In this document: in pieces, positions 61,621 through 64,000 of the stretch
How positions within the stretch are numbered: position 1 is the first letter of the stretch
Layout of the letters: each line of letters opens with the position of its first letter
Source: Acinetobacter qingfengensis
GTDB lineage: Bacteria; Pseudomonadota; Gammaproteobacteria; Pseudomonadales; Moraxellaceae
NCBI RefSeq assembly: GCF_008693185.1
Contig: NZ_VXKN01000001.1
Coordinates: 186,001-250,000, forward strand
Direction of reading: 5' to 3'
DNA length: 64,000 bases
The notes under the pieces: model-generated
Databases searched by the model: none
Told to the model about the DNA's origin: nothing
The model's input: the letters and a program-made list of their open reading frames with translations, nothing else
Position numbers and translations under genes: made by a program

Positions 61621-63228
61621 ATGCCATTAGATCGTAAAAAAAATTCACAGCTCTTAAACTGGCAGCAATGGAAAGGACTGTCTGTATGGGGTGGGTATTT
61701 TTTATTAAAACTAATTTTGGTGATGAATGAAAAACTGAATTTTCATGTCTGGGAAAATTTGCTTTTTGCAATAATTTTATTATTACCGATTGCACAAAAA
61801 AAATTAAAAAGGATATTTAATATTATTGCATTTTTTATTGCAATTGCATTATTTTGGTATGACTCATGGTTACCTGGACCAGCAAGTGTATTTGCACACT
61901 TTTCTTCACTGACGGATTTTAGCTTTGAATATATCGTAAGTTGGCTGGCAAAAATTGTAAACTGGTTTCAAGTCTTGATTATTGTCATTCTATTTTATGT
62001 TTGGTCAATTTTATCGATCAGTAAGAGATTATCGATAACGATGACCATAGTTGTTTTTTTAGGATTTTTCTTTTATCTAATTTCCGATTATTTGCCAAAA
62101 AATATATTAAATACTTTATCTTTGGGTAAAAATACTCAAGATCAAATGGTTGTTGAGAATAACGCGACAAATTTTAGTGAAATATTACAAAATTTTTATA
62201 CGCAGGAAAGTAATAAACAAATTATTTTTCCAAAAGTTTTACCGGAAAACTCTCAACCTTTTGAGATATTGATTATTAGTATTTGTTCATTATCATGGGC
62301 AGATCTGGAAACTGTTGGTTTAAAAAATCACTCATTCTGGAATAACTTTGATGTTATGTTTGATCAATTTAATTCAGGAACATCATATAGTGGACCAGCA
62401 GCATTGAGGTTGATGCACGCCAGTTGTGGTCAATTACCGCACGATAAATTATATTCTAATGATTATGCACAATGTAATTTATTTTCAAATCTAAATAATC
62501 TGGGATTTAGCAAAGAAATGATGCTGGATCATAATGGTCAATTTGATGGTGGAGTATTAGATACTTTAAAAAAATATGCAAATATGAATCCCAATATGCT
62601 TTCTCAAACAGGTTTACCGGTTGCATTACAAGCGTTTGATGGCTCACCAATTTATGATGATAATAGTTTATTTAATAAATGGCTAAATCGTCCACATACT
62701 GACCGTAGCATTACTTATGCCAATTTACTTCCATTACACGATGGCAATCATTATCTAGGAAGTAATGATCAAGCTGATTATCGGGATAGAACTTTAACTT
62801 TATTTTCTGCATTAAATAATCTGATTAATAATTTAGAAAAACAACATCGCAAGGTAGTTATTGTTGTTGTGCCAGAACATGGTGCTAATCTCAAAGGCAG
62901 CAATATTCAAATGACAGGATTACGTGATATTCCTAGTTATGATATTACGCATGTTCCAGTGGCCATAAGATTTACTGGATTGGCCGGGAAACATCCTGAA
63001 AAAACCATTAATATTGAACAACCAAGTAGTTATAATGTATTGTCAGAGATCATATATAGAGTAGTTGACGGTAAAATTTTTAATGGAAATAATATAAATT
63101 GGCAATTACTTGTGCAGGACTTGCCTCAGACCATGCCTATTTCAGAAAATGAAAATAGCAAAGTAGTCACAATTAATCAGCGGAGTTTTTTTAGTACCAA
63201 TAATTTACAATGGGTTTTATACAAGTAA
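61621..63228 (+). CDS. bcsG: cellulose phosphoethanolamine transferase BcsG
   Basis: 535-residue inner-membrane enzyme that decorates cellulose with phosphoethanolamine. Membrane helices occupy about 20-155 and a periplasmic alkaline-phosphatase-fold domain follows. The nucleophile is S257 in GTSYSGPAALRLMHASCGQ. Zinc ligands expected from E. coli are visible as C222 (ISICSLSW) and the E-H pair in VVVPEHGANLKG. It is the last gene of the bcs operon, 37 nt after bcsC. The BcsE and BcsF partners known from enterobacteria are not next to it. Confidence 0.92.
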   Translation: MPLDRKKNSQLLNWQQWKGLSVWGGYFLLKLILVMNEKLNFHVWENLLFAIILLLPIAQKKLKRIFNIIAFFIAIALFWYDSWLPGPASVFAHFSSLTDFSFEYIVSWLAKIVNWFQVLIIVILFYVWSILSISKRLSITMTIVVFLGFFFYLISDYLPKNILNTLSLGKNTQDQMVVENNATNFSEILQNFYTQESNKQIIFPKVLPENSQPFEILIISICSLSWADLETVGLKNHSFWNNFDVMFDQFNSGTSYSGPAALRLMHASCGQLPHDKLYSNDYAQCNLFSNLNNLGFSKEMMLDHNGQFDGGVLDTLKKYANMNPNMLSQTGLPVALQAFDGSPIYDDNSLFNKWLNRPHTDRSITYANLLPLHDGNHYLGSNDQADYRDRTLTLFSALNNLINNLEKQHRKVVIVVVPEHGANLKGSNIQMTGLRDIPSYDITHVPVAIRFTGLAGKHPEKTINIEQPSSYNVLSEIIYRVVDGKIFNGNNINWQLLVQDLPQTMPISENENSKVVTINQRSFFSTNNLQWVLYK

Positions 63229-63541
63229 TGAACTTAATTTTGAACTAAGAACAAAGGTCTTATCATTAACAATGATAATTGAAATATGAAATACATGATT
63301 ATTTTAATCATCTTGTGGCAGTTAATTTTTAACCTTAAAATATATTGTAAATAAACAGCATAAAAACTCTAAAGTTTGTTTAGATTTATCGAATAGGATG
63401 CCTGAAATTATAACTACTCGTCTTGATCAAATTTTGAGAACTCCTTGGTAAATTTGAGAATATGTCTATTTCCTAATTGATAATGTTATTCATTACTGTT
63501 AAAGTTTCTGCATAATATCAATATTTATCCATTTAAATGAA
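63229..63541. other. bcsG-sigma factor intergenic region
   Basis: 313 bp. An 8-bp inverted repeat TTATCATT/AATGATAA (63260-63267 and 63271-63278) lies 32 nt after bcsG and may be its terminator or a weak Fur-type site. A better Fur-box match lies near the sigma factor gene. Nothing else recognised. Confidence 0.5.
63479..63497. promoter_or_regulatory. Fur-box-like site
   Basis: GATAATGTTATTCATTACT agrees with the 19-bp Fur consensus at 15 positions, centred about 55 bp before the sigma factor ATG. Expected to give iron repression. Confidence 0.6.
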
Positions 63542-64000
63542 ATGAATCAAAATTTTGTCATACAGAAGTATATTGCCGAGTTATATCAACAACATCGGCA
63601 TTGGTTATATGTATGGCTCTATCAAAAACTTGGTTCGGCTGAAAATGCTGAAGATGTTTTACATGATGCATTTAGTAAGCTACTCAGACAAAAGAATATT
63701 TTGAATATTGAACATCCCAAAGCATTTTTAACTACAGTTGCTAAACGGGTGATGATTGATCGTTCCAGACATACAAAAATTGAGCAAGAATATTTAAAGC
63801 ATCTGGAACATCAACAATTTTGTGATGAAATATCCCCTGAAAAAATTTTAATGGCGGTAGAATTACTCGAACAATTGGCAATTTTATTGGATAAACTTCC
63901 AGAACGTAGTCAGAAAGTATTTGTCTGGCATTATATTGATGGCGAAAAACTCAATGTCATTGCTGACAAACTACAAGTGAGTAGTAAAACGGTACATAAT
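63542..64000 (+). CDS. FecI-like ECF RNA polymerase sigma factor (3' truncated by window end)
   Basis: 153 codons from ATG 63542 are open to the window edge. Sigma region 2 is seen as LYQQHRHWLYVWLYQKLGSAENAEDVLHDAFSKLL with HPKAFLTTVAKRVMIDRSR. Region 4 begins LLDKLPERSQKVFVWHYIDGEKLNVIADKLQVSSKTVHN, lacking only the final helix. This matches iron-starvation sigma factors that respond to a TonB receptor through an inner-membrane anti-sigma factor. An anti-sigma (FecR-like) gene and a receptor gene would be expected just beyond the edge. Confidence 0.88.
   Translation, partial: MNQNFVIQKYIAELYQQHRHWLYVWLYQKLGSAENAEDVLHDAFSKLLRQKNILNIEHPKAFLTTVAKRVMIDRSRHTKIEQEYLKHLEHQQFCDEISPEKILMAVELLEQLAILLDKLPERSQKVFVWHYIDGEKLNVIADKLQVSSKTVHN

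Noticed and set aside
63260..63278. TTATCATT-AAC-AATGATAA as a Fur box
   Set aside because: Only the inner part fits, it lies over 260 bp before the sigma gene and directly behind bcsG, so a terminator stem is as likely.

Overview
The window looks like a chromosomal segment of a gammaproteobacterium of the family Moraxellaceae, most probably Acinetobacter. It is AT-rich, and its housekeeping genes (a LonB-type protease, ruvC, fxsA, dapC-glnD, purT, argG) and its ats/encapsulin genes fit that genus. This assignment rests on protein resemblance read by eye, not on a search. I saw no tRNA, rRNA, CRISPR array, transposase or prophage gene.

Layout. (1) 0-11.6 kb holds core genes: a LonB/YcbZ-like protease, an AmpG-like transporter carrying an unusual soluble insert, ruvC, fxsA, dapC, glnD and purT, followed by about 1.1 kb with no intact gene but a probable gene relic. 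(2) 12.7-38.2 kb is a large organosulfur island. A + strand operon encodes a fused AtsB-type permease, its ATPase and a private TonB-ExbB-ExbD set. Next come a Crp-family regulator, an AtsK-type alkylsulfatase, an AtsR-like binding protein, a TonB receptor, a flavin-dependent LLM monooxygenase and an aldo/keto reductase. On the - strand are rhodanese, serine acetyltransferase, a Family 2A encapsulin and its long-tailed cysteine desulfurase cargo, and an AtsA arylsulfatase. A second Crp-family regulator, a second binding protein, a second TonB receptor and an arylsulfotransferase-family protein complete the island. (3) 38.3-42.7 kb has an AraC regulator with a divergent MFS transporter, a tautomerase pseudogene and an ABC-F ATPase. 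(4) 43.1-48.1 kb is a purine-ring (urate to glyoxylate) catabolic cluster: hpxO, a GntR regulator, alc, allA and a puuE-like allantoinase. (5) 48.2-52.3 kb has a PadR regulator, fadH and argG. (6) 52.9-63.2 kb is a cellulose operon, bcsA-B-Z-C-G. The window ends inside a FecI-like ECF sigma factor gene behind a Fur-box-like site.

How the genes fit together. In the sulfur island, outer-membrane TonB receptors powered by the local TonB-ExbBD could bring in sulfate esters or sulfonates. AtsR/AtsB/AtsC would move them across the inner membrane. AtsK, AtsA and the LLM monooxygenase would release sulfate, sulfite or other inorganic sulfur. The serine acetyltransferase supplies O-acetylserine for cysteine synthesis. 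The desulfurase inside the encapsulin shell turns surplus cysteine into stored elemental sulfur, and the rhodanese may handle the sulfane sulfur. The most interesting elements are this encapsulin operon set inside a complete acquisition island, and a 17-codon leader-like micro-gene ending in Asn-Cys-Arg-Leu that is closed by its own terminator and has no gene behind it.
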